Of a stretch of DNA of 64,000 nucleotides, positions 1 to 12,797 are shown piece by piece. Both the position numbers and the translations under genes were made by a program. Below the pieces are notes generated by a model that ran no database searches, was not told the origin of the DNA, and saw only the letters and a program-made list of their open reading frames with translations. The stretch is taken from assembly GCA_013398275.1 (NCBI GenBank), contig VZSE01003047.1, forward strand, positions 839,083-903,082. The letters are read 5' to 3'. Positions within the stretch are counted from its first letter, which is position 1; each line of letters begins with the position of its first letter. This DNA comes from Promerops cafer. Taxonomy: Eukaryota; Chordata; Aves; Passeriformes; Nectariniidae.

Positions 1-3000
1 AGTGATGGGGGGGAAACAGGGTTTGGGAATGGGTTCATGGTGTGCCCTCAGTCCCTGCCCTTAGACCTTTCTCCAAACACTTCCAAGAAAACCATGGAGC
101 AGTTTCAGATTCCTTCCCTCATGTCCCTTCCTGCCAGCCATGCTGGGACCCCAGCAGAGCAGAGAGCTGCTTATACTGAAATTGTCTGGCCCCACCTTTG
201 TACCTCTAAGGTGGGGAGCCAGCTCCTGACAGCATCAATCCCCCCTCATCCCCATAAATATTGCTCTAATTTTAAATTCTTTTCAAAATCAAGTGGCTCA
301 GGAGTCACCAGAGGTTGGACTCCAAGATCGAGTCCAAGCAACAGCCCAGAATGGCCCAGGCCAGCACTGGACCTTGCAGCCCTTCCTCCAAAGGTCCAAC
401 TCTGATGTTTCCCTGTGGAATTGGAAAATTAAACAAATCCATGAGAATTCTGAGGATAAAGCCCACCTTTCTCTCCATGGGCAGAGCAGAGGAGGCTGCT
501 CAGCCTCTCAGCCAGGACATTCCCAGCACCCTGAGCCATAGAATTAATCTCTTAAAATTGATTTATAGATGAAAACCACCAGAGAAGCTGGAAAGGATGA
601 ACTTCCTTCCACCTCTGCTCTTCCCAAAGCACTTCATTTCTGCTGCTCCTACTGCAGCATCAGCATCTAAACCACAGCTCACCTAAATCATGGTCATGCA
701 AGAAATAAAAATCCCTTGCAAATCTCTTTACATAGAGGAAAACAAATTTCAAACCAAATTCTTTGGAGCAGCAACCACCATCAAGATTATTGGGCGTGAA
801 ATCCCCGCGGGGAAAAAAAATAAATAAAAATCAACGCAGGGAAAACAAAATACAGCTGAGTCCTTCAAACTTCCTGGTACTGTTTGGTCATCTCAGATAC
901 ATCAAAAGTGACTTTTTCTCATGAAAAACACACTTCAATAAACCGTAAGTTTTCAGTCCAAAAGTGTTTGTCACAAAATTGCGAGGCCAAAACAGTAAAA
1001 GCCCTAAGTCAGCACTCAGGAACAGTAGCCAAGGATAGATTTTCTTTCTTTCTCTCTCTATTTTTTTGGCACCTGCGTGGCATCTCCAGGTCACCAGGAC
1101 TTACAATCCAAGGAGGAATAGCCATCCATGTTTTATGGAATGTACACAAAGATGTGTTCCTTGCTTCCAGGGGGGTGGGGGAGAGATCCCAAGCAGTTCT
1201 GACCTCTGCTATTTACAGAGACCTTTCCTGGCAGGGGCTGCGCTCCCAAGAACAGCCAAGAGATTATTTTCTCACTCAACTTTTTTATTTACAGTATTGT
1301 AAAAATAAACGTGACATATTTAGGGGATGTGTCATATTTCATAAAAGCTCAACCAAGGCACATTTTGGACTTTTTATTTTTAAAGTTTGTCCTTTTTAAA
1401 GCATAATTTCCTGACTGGTTTTCTATTTTCTGTGATCAAAAATTTATCTCAATGCCCAGTTTTTGTACCCCTTCAGTTACCACCTCAAAAAAGCAAATAA
1501 GCAGAGACCTTATGAATCATACAGGACCAAGAAAAATAATAAAATTCCATTTTATAGTAAAAAGGATCATCCTGAAAGTTAAACACAGCTCTAAAAGGAG
1601 CTGAGCAAGGGCACATTTTTTCAGCAGGTTCCTACACACAGTCCCCATCCTAAGCATAAAATTAGAAAGGAAAATATAAAACCTGGTTTCAAATCCAACT
1701 GAGCTGCAATGATTTCATCTGCTTGATAAAGATAAATATCTGATCCAGGCTGAAGGGATCCAGCAGCTCTTTGAGTGCAAATATCACATTTGAATTTTGG
1801 TGGGTGCTGAAGAACCTCAGGGCAGCTCTGAGAGGGAGCAGATGGGGTGCAGGCTTTGGAAATGGGATTTCTGGGCATCACCAGGGTAAATTCCCCAGGA
1901 AATGACAGCAATAGGCTGGCTTAGGACCATCCTTTTGTCCCCAGCACACTCCCACCAGAACCTCTTAAGTAATGGCACATGAAAAGATGGTTATTTTTAA
2001 AATATTCATGTAAGAGGGGGCTGTGACTGCAGTGCCATAAACCCCAGGAGTGTAAATGTCTGCTCCACTCCCATCCCTGCCCTTTTTGCTCTGCTCTGCC
2101 TTCCCAAGTCCCCAGTGCTGATATTTTCCCTTTTCCCTGGAAATAAGGGTGGTTTAACAGCTGCTTGTCCCCGTGGGACAAACCAGGGCACAGGGGTTAC
2201 TGCAGCAGTTTTGGGTAAAACCCTGCTCAGGCCTCCCTAAGCCAGGTCTAAAATCATCAGGATGGACCCACTGAAGAGATGGTGTGTGAGAAGCACCCCA
2301 AATCACCCAGGCAACCCTGGAACATCCCACAGACACACCTGGAACACCCGGAATGTTCTTTTAACAATAAATCTATTCGTTGCATTCCCTGCTTTTCCAA
2401 GTGCAGATGTTTTCCAAAGTTAAGCTGGAAAATGTGGCACCACAATTCTCTCACTGTCTTGGACCAAATTTGCTCAGTTTCCACCAAAATGTTTCCCTCT
2501 TGGCTTTTCCCACAAAATTTTTATTTCCATGGGCCTTGTTTGGACCTTTCAGAGATGCTCCTTGCATGTTAACAACACCCAGGGCTTCATTTTGGGACAG
2601 CAAATTGCAAAGTCTGACATCTCTTGACTCAGTAAATTCTCATTTCTGCACGTGGGGTCATCTGTTTTTAATGTTAATGGAGAGCAGGTCCTGAAATTGG
2701 GAGCACAGGACTCCACAATGCCCATTCCAGTGCTCAAAAAGCCTGCACTAAGTTACCCACACCTCCTCACTGACATTAAAAAAATATTCCTAACCAGAGC
2801 CAGTTGTAATAAAGCAGCATGTAGAGGGGGGGGAAAAAGTAGAATATTGTAATTGATTATTTAGTGCAAAAAAAAAAGGAGGAAAATTATCACAGGTGGT
2901 GATGGCAGATGCGACAGCCCAGGAAACTTGGCAAAATATGAATTATATTTGATTACTGATATGGATACTTCTATGGTGAGGGTCCAACTTCTCCTAAACC

Positions 3001-3461
3001 CATCCAACAGCAAGGAGCCACATATAACAACATAAAATTGAAGTTACAGAATTTTCTCCCTTTATTTTTAAAATACCCAAATCACTGCAATCAATACCAG
3101 CTGCTGTGAGATATTAACTGCCCGAGCAAGGCAATAAAATTCCTTCACTAAAGTGTAAATGTTTAAAAACTGCTCATCATTGTCAGGTCTCAGAATGGAT
3201 GAGTGACCACAGGAAAGACTCCACCATGCAGAATTTACCATGTCATGGGGTCAAAGCTACTGGATTTCCAGGCAGTGAATTAAATGATATTATTATAGTT
3301 AATTAGTGATGTTAATTGAAATTTTTTTTTTTTTTTTTTATTTCCTGTTCTGCACTATTTTAACATTTTTGGCCGGTAGAGTTTTAGGGAGATGCTGGTG
3401 AGAAACCTCATCTGGGGACAGAGATTTCATCCTGATGGTTCAGGAATCTTCCACCATGTCC
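1..3461. other. Non-coding segment, no gene recognised
   Basis: Neither strand holds a recognisable coding, RNA or mobile-element signature. Open frames here are short, overlap one another on both strands and resemble no family I know. Small features seen are a perfect 12-bp palindrome TCCCCGCGGGGA at 802-813 and a run of 18 T at 3322-3339. The stretch is moderately AT-rich and CpG-poor. Confidence 0.6.
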
Positions 3462-3598
3462 CATCCTGGCAGTGCCCAAGGCCAGGCTGGACACTGGGGC
3501 TGGAGCAGCCTGGGACACTGGAAGGTGTCCCTGCCATGGCAGGGGTGGCACTGGATGAGTTTAAGATCCCTTCCCACCCAAAACATTCCAGGATTCTT
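3462..3598 (+). mobile_element. CR1 LINE 3' fragment
   Basis: A 5'-truncated CR1 retrotransposon 3' end on the plus strand. It contains the block CAAGGCCAGGCTGGACACTG, then the GGTGTCCCTGCCATGGCAGG core and the terminal CCCTTCCCACCC AAAACATTCCAGGATTC signature. About 137 bp survive, with no coding capacity. It belongs to the same subfamily as the copies at 18340, 49216, 53929 and 57246, judged by the shared ACACTGGGGCTGGAGCAGCC wording. Confidence 0.9.
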
Positions 3599-5710
3599 TG
3601 CTCCTCTGCACCTTTGATGAAATCCTTGTCCATTGTGATGCACATTTGAGGGAAAAACCCCTACAAATATAAACTAAGGCTGTTTAATCTTTCATGTGGT
3701 GTTTTATAAGACAAAACAATGACAAAAATTTCTTTCAGTGACAAACCTTTCCAAGGGCAGTTTGTCCAGAAAAATTCATTTATCCTATCGGAAAGCAAAG
3801 AGCAAACAATGACAAAGGGTTTATGTTCAGAAAACACACATCACCAGTGTGTTCATTATTTTTTAGGAAGTTTTCCTGATCTGCAGACAGGGAAAAGTCT
3901 GGGAGGCACGAGAGCATCCTGCAAGCAGGGAAGGGGACCTGAGCAAGGGCTGCAGGACAGGCACGTGCTGAGCTCTAAAAGAAAGGACTCAAAGACCCCC
4001 AAGTTGTGCTCACCCACTTCATCTGTCTTTGCCTCTGTTAAGAGCAAACAAATTGTTCTTCACAGAGCTCCAGCTTCACCCTTAACCTCCTGAAGGATCA
4101 CAGAAGAAATATGCCACTGGGACCCAGCAGAACTCCCAGAGGTTTATCTCTAGGAGGTTCAGCATTTTATTTTACCTCTCTGAAATATAGACCAAATATG
4201 AGCCCTCGCCTCACACAAATCTTCTACAACTCTCCCTTTGTTCTGAGCCTTTAGGAAAAAAAAAAAAACTGAAAATTTAATACAATAAATCTCTAGGGAG
4301 AAAGGGGAGGTGGAATGGCCCAAAACCAACAGAGAAAGGTAATTCCAGGCCACAGTTCCAGACCTGTGTCCATCCACCAAGAGGTGCCTACGTGGAGAAG
4401 GAGCAGACAGGGTGGGCTAATCAGCCTCACCCTATAAAATAAATAAAATAAAACCCCCATTGGCCTGGACATGAGACAACCTCCATCTCCCATTGCAAAG
4501 AATAGAAATAAACTGCAATAATATTTCTATTTAGAAAAAAATATGAAAGCCCTTGAGCCATCCCTCCCCTTGCGAGCAATCAGGGTGTTTTTCTCTTTCA
4601 TGCTCTGCTTTTCTTTTCTGTGCCATGAATTTGCATTTCCTCATCTGCCTAATTCCAGCTACATTTTTTTGTTGTTGTTATTTTCATATAAAATCTCTGT
4701 GGTTGGTGAAGGAGGCAGAAACAGAAGATGCACTTCAACTCCTCACGTGTCTTCAGCATCTTTGTGGTGGAATTGGTCCCTCAGAGAATCAACTTCTGAC
4801 CTGCTCTAAGTTCCTCTTCACAGAGTTGCATTAAAAAAGCCAAAATTCCTCATTTTACAGCATCTCCTTTAACCCAAATTTTATTTAATTTTCTTGTTTA
4901 CCAACAATCACCCTCACTTTCATCCACCACCCAGTAGGGAAAACCCTCCTTCATTTTTGCACCAACTCCCACTCAATTAAGCCATAAAAAATATTTTTAA
5001 TCCCCAGAATTTTTGGACATCTCCTTTTTCACACTGAGATGAAATCCCTATAGCACAGGAACACTGGAGGAGCTTGTCCCCATCCTCACCTATATCCCAT
5101 GGAAAAAAAAAAAAAGAAAAAGAAAAACAAAAACCAAAATAGTGTTTTTTCCCAAATGGAGAGCAATGAAGGTGGAGGGAAATGTGTCTCCTGCAAGTCA
5201 GTAATTACCCCATAATCCTGAGGCATCCTTTATCCCAGAAAACTGATGTAATGGATGTAAAGGATTCACATGAGACAAACACACAGAAAAACCATGTCCA
5301 AATGAGGGCTACAATTGTGCATTTCCCATTATCTTCCCCTTTATTCATACCCAAAAAACAACTGTGGGTGTTTAATAAACCCCCAGTTCTCCTCTTGCTT
5401 TGTTGTATCCATCTCATTCCTGCCAATATCCCACTTGCAACTCCATCTCATCCATTCCCCTGGGAAAAAAACATTTTTGGGATGTGAAAACAGACTGTGA
5501 TTTTTAAGTAATTTGATATTCAGTGTTTTCCTAGCACTAAATGGAGTTCTTGGACATAGGAATGTTCCACCATTCACTGATAAATGACATAGAATTAACA
5601 GCAATCAAATCAGGGCTTCAGCTGGTACCAAATCAAGGATTAAACACCAGTTCTGGACTTCACTGGGCAGTGGCTGAGCAAAGGAAAGGCAGAAAATAAG
5701 GAGAAATAAA
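3599..5710. other. Non-coding segment with A-rich tracts
   Basis: No gene is recognised. It contains an A13 run at 4256-4268, an AAAT-type A-rich patch near 4438-4455 and an A-rich (GAAAAA-like) stretch at 5103-5133. A phrase reading AGGAGGCAGAAACAGAAGA near 4710 has a near match near 6583, possibly a short dispersed repeat. Confidence 0.5.
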
Positions 5711-5809
5711 AGGTTGGATGGGGTTTGGGGCAACCTGGTCTTTGGAAGGTGTCCCTGCCCATGGAATGAGATTGGCTTTGAGGTCCCATCCCTCCCAAAC
5801 TTTCTAAAA
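5711..5809 (+). mobile_element. CR1 LINE 3' fragment, internally deleted
   Basis: Plus-strand CR1 3' end of about 100 bp, beginning AGGTTGGATGGGGTTTGGGG and continuing through CAACCTGGTC and GGTGTCCCTGCCCATGG. The usual GGCAGGGGTTGGA segment is missing, so the core runs straight into GAATGAGATT. The tail reads GAGGTCCCATCCCTCCCAAAC, diverged from the family. It is clearly an old copy. Confidence 0.85.
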
Positions 5810-8756
5810 TGAGTCCAGTCTGTCACCACTCCCTGGTTTTGTCAGCTTTGCCTTCCCAAATATGAGATTTTCATCATCCCCACACCCCACCCAGAGGCTG
5901 GGACAGCTCCTAGAAAAATCCAAGTAGTGAGAAGATGATTCTTCAAAACTCTTCTGCTCCCTGTTATACTTTTAATGCTGGAAGGGACAAAAGGGAAATT
6001 GAGAGGAAAACCCCTTTTTTGCCTCACGATACAAACCAAGGACTTGCTGGCTCTGCCAAAGAGTTTGGGGAAAGGATGTTCCTGGCACTGCCCCCTAACT
6101 CCTGCTGGCTGCTCCCCCTGATTTGGGGATATCTTTAGCAAGCCTTTGCACAGATTAACTTCCATAACACACAGCAACCTGGATGCTGCCACTTCCCAGG
6201 ACAAATCCTGCTCTGATCCCTCCCATGACGACTTCAGCTGATTCCTTCGCTGTGGATTGAGGAGTTGAAATTCCCCAGAGCTGGGTAAAGCAAGGCCATC
6301 AGCAAATCACTGCCAGGAAGCTTCCAAAAGGACTTGAAATCCTTAAAACAAGGCTCAAAATAACACAAAAATTAATTGTAGCCCTCCCATGCAAGAAATA
6401 AGGGATCTGTGAGTGCTTTGCTATATCCATGAAGAAGGAAATCCTTCTGGTGCCATTCCTTCCCAGGGCAGGGTCTGTTCCCTTCCACCAAAGCCACCAG
6501 CAGGGGACAAGGAGCAAATTCCATCCTGTTCCCCACCTGTCTGTCTCCAAAGCCTCCCAAAGTTATATTTGCACCAATTGCAGGAGGCAGAGACAGAAGA
6601 CCTGAATTTGGGAGGTGTTTTCAAAACTACAAAGCAAGATTTTCAAAAATAAAGTGCCCAAAATGAAGTCTTCCACAGGATAAATTTTGATAAATTTCAC
6701 ATTTCTTTTTAATGTATCCAGGAGCTTCAAAAATGGCATTTTTCCCACTTAGAAAGGAGGGAAATAGGTAAATAAAAAGCTTAAAAAGCACGAAACAAAA
6801 ATCAATGGAGTTTTTGATAGTTCTCCTTTAATTTCTGAAGCCAGTGCAGTTGTGTCTGCACTGACCAGCTCTGAACTGGGCTCAGGAAGATCCCATGTAG
6901 GGAGCAGTTATCCCTCAAAAGGTCCCCTGCTGATGGCTGCGAGCAGAACTGAGGAAAAAAAAAACTGGCAAGAAAGATATTTGCAAATATTTTAATAGAT
7001 GCCAATTTTCCTGATGTTATAGAGAGTGTGGCTGGGGCTGGAGATTTTTTTCAAGCCTCAGCTTTCACAGGCAGTGATTAAATGAGAATCAGAGCCTTCC
7101 TTCAGATAAGCAAGAAAATCACACGTCCCCAAAGTTGCAAAAATTCTTGCAAATGTGTTCCAGTGACAACAGAGACTCAGAAATAAAAGGCCAACCTTAA
7201 ATAAATAAATAAACAAAAAAAACCCCCACAATCTAATTTTTTGTTAGTAAGTAAAATTATGTTTTAGAAGTTATTGTTGGCAGCTTTTCCACTTCATTTT
7301 TTAAAAGAATTTTTGGGTTTGCTTGCAGCCTGTACATATCGACATTAAAAAAAAAAAAAAAAAAAATTAATGATTATCAGGCCAGAGAGAGTTTCTCAGT
7401 GAAAAAGTTTTTCCACAAGAACCAGAAATAAGGGATTTACATCCCTTGGTTTTTTTTCCTCTGTATACAAGGTTTGTCTATTTTTTTTCACTGTCTGTGG
7501 GGAGAGGGATTTCTCCAGAGGGAGAACCACGGCACCATTGGAAGGAGAAACTTCTGCCTAAAGCTGCTCCTTTCCTTCTCCCCACTGAGCGCAGGAGAAG
7601 CTGAAATCCCGCCTCCAATTCCCAGCTTCCCAAATCCCAGCTGCAGGGACCGTGCCCAGCATCGCCCGGCACAAAACACGAGGATCAACTTGCCCAGCCT
7701 GGGACTGAGAATTCGCAGTTTAAATAATCAAAGACACAAACGGCGACCACCGAGTTGGGATGGAGATGCACAGTTAACCCGAAATAATCAATAGGGAGAA
7801 AAATCCCCCAAATTCATTCTTCAGGCAATTTCCACGTACACAGAACTGTGCATAGCTGGGACAACTCCAATGACAGATTTAAATGTCTTCCCCCTTTTTA
7901 TTTTTTTTTTTTTTCCCTATAATCTCATCTTTACCAACTCAAAAAGTCCAAAGACGATAGGAACTTTCAAGACCCTGGTGAGAGGAGCGCTCGGAGCGAG
8001 CCCTGCCAGCCCATCCCTGGCACGGGGGGTGGGATGTGCTGCGGGAATGTCGGGGGAGATGCCTGGAAGTCATCGCTCCTGGCTCACCTCCAGTCAGCCA
8101 CTGAAGAATCAGTCCCGGTGAAGTTCACGCCACGAGCACCGAGATGCGAAGTGCAGGGGGAAAGCACGGGAAATGTTATGTCTGCAGGGAAGGAGTTTGA
8201 TAAATGTTTAAGGAAACGGCTGCTCTCAAGACCTTGATCTTCCCCGTAAAATTAAGATATTGCTCGGATCGTGCCGCGGAGTTTGTCGTCTCCCAAACTC
8301 AGTTGTCTCAATGAATTTGTGGGGTCTTGGGTGATTTTCCCGTGTTTACCCACCCTTGAACCCTTTCCAAGCCTTTCCCAGCTCCTCGGCAGCCAACACA
8401 GAAAACATCTTTAGCAAGTGCCTTTATTTCCAACTCGATTCACGCTGACGACCCCATTCAAAATGCAAATGGAAGAGTCTTTCTGGAGCCGCCTTTCGCA
8501 GCTTCCACCTCTTCCAGACGCATTTGTGTTGGGCTCCTCATTGTTAGGCAGAGCAGGGCATTTATGGGGACGCTAAAAGCACCATCAGAACCCCTGATCT
8601 GGGCGTTGGGACCACCTGGGTGTCCCCAGAAGCCACATGGCACAGAGCTGTCGCACGGAGCCACAGCCAGGGCTGTGCCATCCAACGCTCCTTTGTTAAT
8701 TGTTCAGCCGGAGCGGGGCTTAGGGACAGCAGAATTCCTCTAGAATTGCTAAAATC
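5810..8756. other. Non-coding segment with a CpG-richer patch
   Basis: No gene is recognised. A run of 20 A lies at 7347-7366 and 14 T at 7901-7914. Between about 7560 and 8290 CpG dinucleotides are noticeably more frequent than in the flanks (for example around 7650-7760, 7985-8060 and 8120-8280). This could be a regulatory element or a decayed CpG island. No promoter or exon can be assigned from sequence alone. Confidence 0.5.
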
Positions 8757-8884
8757 CTCATCCAAACCAGGCTGGACGGGGCTTGGAGCAACCTGGGATG
8801 GTGGAAGGTGTCCTTGCCCATGGCAGGGGTTGGAATGGGATGAGTTTTAAAGTCCCTTCCAACCCAAACCAGTCTGGGACTCAT
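8757..8884 (+). mobile_element. CR1 LINE 3' fragment
   Basis: Well-preserved plus-strand CR1 3' end. It reads CCAGGCTGGACGGGGCTTGG, then GGAAGGTGTCCTTGCCCATG, then a terminal CCCTTCCAACCCAAACCAG followed by TCTGGGACTC. It lies head-to-tail against a second CR1 that starts about 8 bp downstream. Confidence 0.93.
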
Positions 8885-8892
8885 TAATTTGT

Positions 8893-9339
8893 GACAAGAA
8901 GGACATTGAGGGGCTGGGGCGTGCCCAGGGAAGGGAACGGAGCTGGGAAGGGGCTGGGGACCTCCTGAGGAGCTGGGAAGGGGCTCAGCCTGGAGCAAAG
9001 GAGGCTCAGGGGGCCCTTGTGGCTCTGCACAACTCCCTGCCAGGAGGGGACAGCCGGGGGGGTCGGGCTCTGCTCCAGGGAACAGGGACAGGAGCAGAGG
9101 GAACGGCCTCAGGCTGGGCCAGGGCAGGCTCAGGGTGGATTTTGGGAAAATTCCTTCATGGAAAGGTTTGTCCAGCCCTGGCACAGCTGCCCAGGGCAGT
9201 GCTGGAGTCCCCATCCCTGGAGGGATTTAAAATCCATGTGGATGTGGCACTTGGGGACACGGGGCAGTGGTGGCCTTGGCAGTGCTGGGGATGGTTGGAC
9301 TAAATTTGAGTGGGCCTTTCCAACCTCAGTGATTCTGTC
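8893..9339 (+). mobile_element. CR1 LINE fragment with ORF2 C-terminal remnant
   Basis: About 450 bp of a different CR1 subfamily on the plus strand, starting ACAAGAAGGACATTGAGG and ending GGACTAAATTTGAGTGGGCC ... CAACCTCAGTGATTCTG. One frame still reads LPRAVLESPSLEGFK followed by DVAL and WWPWQCW-like residues (about 9190-9290). This is the end of the CR1 ORF2 polyprotein (reverse transcriptase side). Frames are interrupted and the 5' end is lost, so it is inactive. Confidence 0.92.
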
Positions 9340-10010
9340 TCCTAAATCAAGGAGTGCCACTATGCCAAACTATGAAAGTGAGACAGATTTAATTTCTGAA
9401 TTCACTAAACCAATAAAAATCAGAAAATCTCCATCAATAGATTTTGCCTAAAAGGTACAAGCAGTGCATCCAACAATTTCAGAACTGTGTCTGGATTACA
9501 CATCCCTGCACCGAGTCCTTGTCCACCCTGATTTTATGGATACATCTTTGAGGCTTTAGGACTTGATGAGCTCCCCAATCAGTAAAAGTTGCTTGCAACA
9601 CCTTTGCCTCGTGTGCCAAAATAAAGCAATACTTGGAGAAGTTGTATTTGATACAGTACAAAACTGCCAGCAGCCCAGGAATGTGCAATCAGCAATTATG
9701 ACTATTGAATAGTCCCAGATAGAAAGGGGAAAAAACCACACATGGAAAAGTGAGATTTATCAGGCAGTTAATTGCCAAGCATTTTAATTTAAGAGTTAGG
9801 AAAATGTAATTCTAATTATTACCGAATTATGCAGTCATACATTTTCATACTCATGTAATATAGGACCCTTGGAATGACATGACACATTTTAATTAAAACA
9901 CAATTACTTATTGACGATTAGATTGGTTCAAACAGTGCCTCCCTTCCAGCACCTTTCCCTGTGTTCTTCACCAGTGAATGGCACATCAGAAACAGGGAGA
10001 GTTCAGATGT

Positions 10011-10077
10011 GATGCAGCAAATTTTTTGAGATTTGAGCAAAAAAAAAAAATTTGATGTAGCAAATTTTTTGAGATTT
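10011..10077. repeat. Short direct duplication (24 bp, spaced 43 bp)
   Basis: Copies at 10011-10034 and 10054-10077 differ at one base (GATGCAG versus GATGTAG) and are separated by an A-rich spacer. This looks like a replication-slippage duplication around a poly-A run. Confidence 0.85.
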
Positions 10078-11365
10078 TTGTTAATTCTTTTTCTTTCTTT
10101 CTTTATTAGAGCTGTCCCTCTATATCTCTGGAATGACATAAAGGGCTATAAATAATACAGATTTCTCCTTCAGTTATGATATAGTTTGTGACTTTGTTTC
10201 TCTCTTTGCCAAAGAAAATTCAGCCAATCTTTCATTTGTTCATCACACTGAGCACATGAACCATCATGAACTTCCCAAAACTTCCATTATTCTTTCCCAA
10301 GTTAAATTTTCTGTTCACCAACAGATCCTAAAACAAGCCAAGCTTTAGCAGGGGAAGTTTTGAACCAAAACAACAGAGCCAGGTGAGTTCTGGAAAGACA
10401 TTTCTCCACAGGAATGTACAAAAACCACACCTTGGTCATCTTTCTTAGTGAATTTTTCCCTCTCTCCAGCCAAAAACCTATTTTTTATTTTCTTCATGAG
10501 CACATAAACCTTCAGATTTACCAGCAAAACTAACTGAAACAATTTTTTTAATATGACCAAACCAACATAACTTGGTTTTTTTAGCTGTAAACAGGAAAAA
10601 AGGAGGAGCCATCAGAATTTTAACCGATTTTTTCCCACTTAGTGTATCATAGAGCACTTCAAATAGCTTCAAGATAGAAGAATAAATAAAAAACTTACAG
10701 CCAGTTGACTCAAAATCCATCACACAAGTGCAGGAGACCATTGTGATTCCCAAGGAAGTAAAAATTTAACCTTAGTCATCTCCTATTTTGTAAAGCCACA
10801 ACCCAAATGTCAACTTTTGGTGCAAATCCCACACTTTCCCACTGAAATTCTCTGTTTCAGTTGCCAGCCAATGAAAGGAGCAAGAGAAACAGCAAATATT
10901 TCCTTCCTTACCTCTGGCATTGAAGATTGCCCCTGACAACAGCAGCACTTCACACCTCATACTTGGGGGTGTTTTCCTCCATTCAAGGGCTTGTTGCCAC
11001 TAATTAAGGCAGATTCTACTTCACACTCCTAATCAATTAAGGTAATGAGCAGATTCTACCCCTCTGCTTAAAGAGCTGGGCATTAGTTAGACTTTTCAGC
11101 AGTTTAAAATCTTGATTTTTTTTTTTTTTTTTGCTTTGCTTCATTGGTTTTTAAGATGGTGACATCTCGGCCTGGCATGTTAGATACGTTACCAGCTTTC
11201 CCACCAGGTCACCTGGAAGAATTTCTGGTCTCTGTAATAAAATTCCAAAGAAAATCCACCTGAGGTTAAATGTATTTAATTATTAATTTATGCTTTGGAG
11301 GCTCACGCCGGAATTTCATCCCATGCTTCACTATTTTTTGCATAATAAGATTTTATTCCTTATAT

Positions 11366-11426
11366 CTTTTTTTTCTTTTTTTTGTTTTTTTTTTGTTTGT
11401 TTGTTTGTTTGTTTGTTTTTTTGTTT
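11366..11426. repeat. T-rich / (TTTG)n simple repeat
   Basis: Runs of T interrupted by single C or G pass into about five uninterrupted TTTG units and then T-rich sequence. It is a low-complexity microsatellite, likely length-polymorphic. Confidence 0.9.
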
Positions 11427-11974
11427 ACACATATTCCTCTTTTACCTGGTCATTTACCAGATGTTTTGGTGTCCAGTCCATGGAAAACCACCCAATGAAA
11501 CCCTCCCACCTCCTCCTTTCCTTCAGGAGTGGGAGTGATTTAACCTTCATCATAAATTCGAGGTTTAGCCTGTAGGGAAAACATTTATGGAACCACAGAG
11601 CTATTCTGGGCTAAACGACAGAACTGAACTTCCCAGTGACTCAGAATCTCAGCCAAACTTGCCCTAATTACGGAAGAGATAATTGTAATTTCTTAGGAGA
11701 TGACAGCTGTGTTATAACACCAGAAATGCAGCTTTCTGCCGTGGCTTGCAAATAATCCTGCTCCTGCTCTCCCAGAGAAAACTTGGGAAGGCACAAAACG
11801 GGTGTACAAGGGGAACAGAGGCACATTCCCAAGGGGTTTGGCTCCAGGGTGACCATGAGTCCATCGTGATCGGCAGCAAAACGAGCACAGGGAGCTCAAC
11901 ACCCTGGAAGTCTCTAAAGGCAGGAGAAAGGAGAAAGGGAGCAGTTTTCCAGGAGATTTTGGCAAGAGGGAGGA

Positions 11975-12797
11975 TGGAATAAACCTGGGAGGAGATGTTG
12001 ACTCCCTCGAGGGCGGGGAGGCCCTGCAGAGAGACCTCAGCAAATCAGGGGGACGAAAAGTGAAGTTCCACAAGGAAAAGCGCTGGATTCTGCACCCAGG
12101 GTGGGACACCCCTGGATTTATGGCCAGGCTGGGAACGGGAGGCTGGAAAGCAGTGCCAGGGAAAGGGACCTGGGGGTCCTGGCTGAAGGAAGGTTGGATC
12201 TGAGTCAGCAGCACCCTGGAGCCAGAGGGGACATCCCTGTCCTGGGAGCAGCAGGCCCAGAGCACCAGGAGGGCCAGGAAGGGATTGTCCTGCTCTGCTC
12301 TGGGCTGGGCCAGCCTCACATCAAGAGCTGGGATAGTTTTGGGTGCCACAATATAAAAAAGACATTAAACTGTTAGAGAGTGTCCAGAGGAGCCACGAGG
12401 ATGGGGAAGGGCCTTGAGGAGAAGCGGTGCGAGGAGCAGCTGAGGGCACTTGGAATGTTCAGCTGGAGGAGAAGAGACTGAGGGGAGACCTCGCTGCAGT
12501 TCCAGTTTCTCATGAGGGGAAGACACCGATCTCTGCTCTCTGGTGACCCGAGGGAGTGGCTGGGGCTGGGCCAGGGTTAGGTTGGATTTAGGGAAAGGTT
12601 CTTCCCCCGGAGGGTGCTGGGCACTGCCCAGGCTCCCCAGGGAATGGGCACAGCCCCGAGGCTGCCAGAGCTCCAGGAGAGTTTGGACAGCACTGCCAGG
12701 GATGCCCAGGGTGGGATTTTGGGGGGTCTGTGCAGGGCCAGGAGCTGGACCAATGATCCTTGGGGGTCCCTTCCCACTCGGGATATTTTGTGATTCC
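11975..12797 (+). mobile_element. CR1 LINE, longest copy, ORF2 C-terminal half and 3' end
   Basis: About 820 bp of plus-strand CR1, the longest mobile element in the window. It opens with GTTGACTCCCTCGAGGG and GGCCCTGCAGAGAGACCTC, the region upstream of the ORF2 C-terminus. One frame keeps RLESSARERDLGVLAEGRLD, the hallmark CR1 reverse-transcriptase C-terminal motif, near 12140-12200. Further on it reads GTCCAGAGGAGCCACGAGGA and GGGCCAGGAGCTGGACCAAT, ending GGGTCCCTTCCCACTCGGGA then TATTTTGTGATTCC. Frameshifts and substitutions break the reading frame, and ORF1, the endonuclease and the reverse-transcriptase core are absent. The long minus-strand open frames across it are antisense artefacts. 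Confidence 0.95.

Larger units (their letters stand above)
9340..11974. other. Non-coding segment with local duplication and simple repeats
   Basis: No gene is recognised. A 24-bp phrase starting GATGCAGCAAATTTTTTGAG (10011-10034) recurs with one change at 10054-10077. A run of 18 T lies at 11116-11133 and a T/TTTG-rich tract at 11366-11426. The region around 9700-10800 is AT-rich. Confidence 0.5.

Noticed and set aside
802..813. 12-bp palindrome TCCCCGCGGGGA
   Set aside because: A short G/C palindrome with no partner site or conserved context; too little to call a regulatory site.
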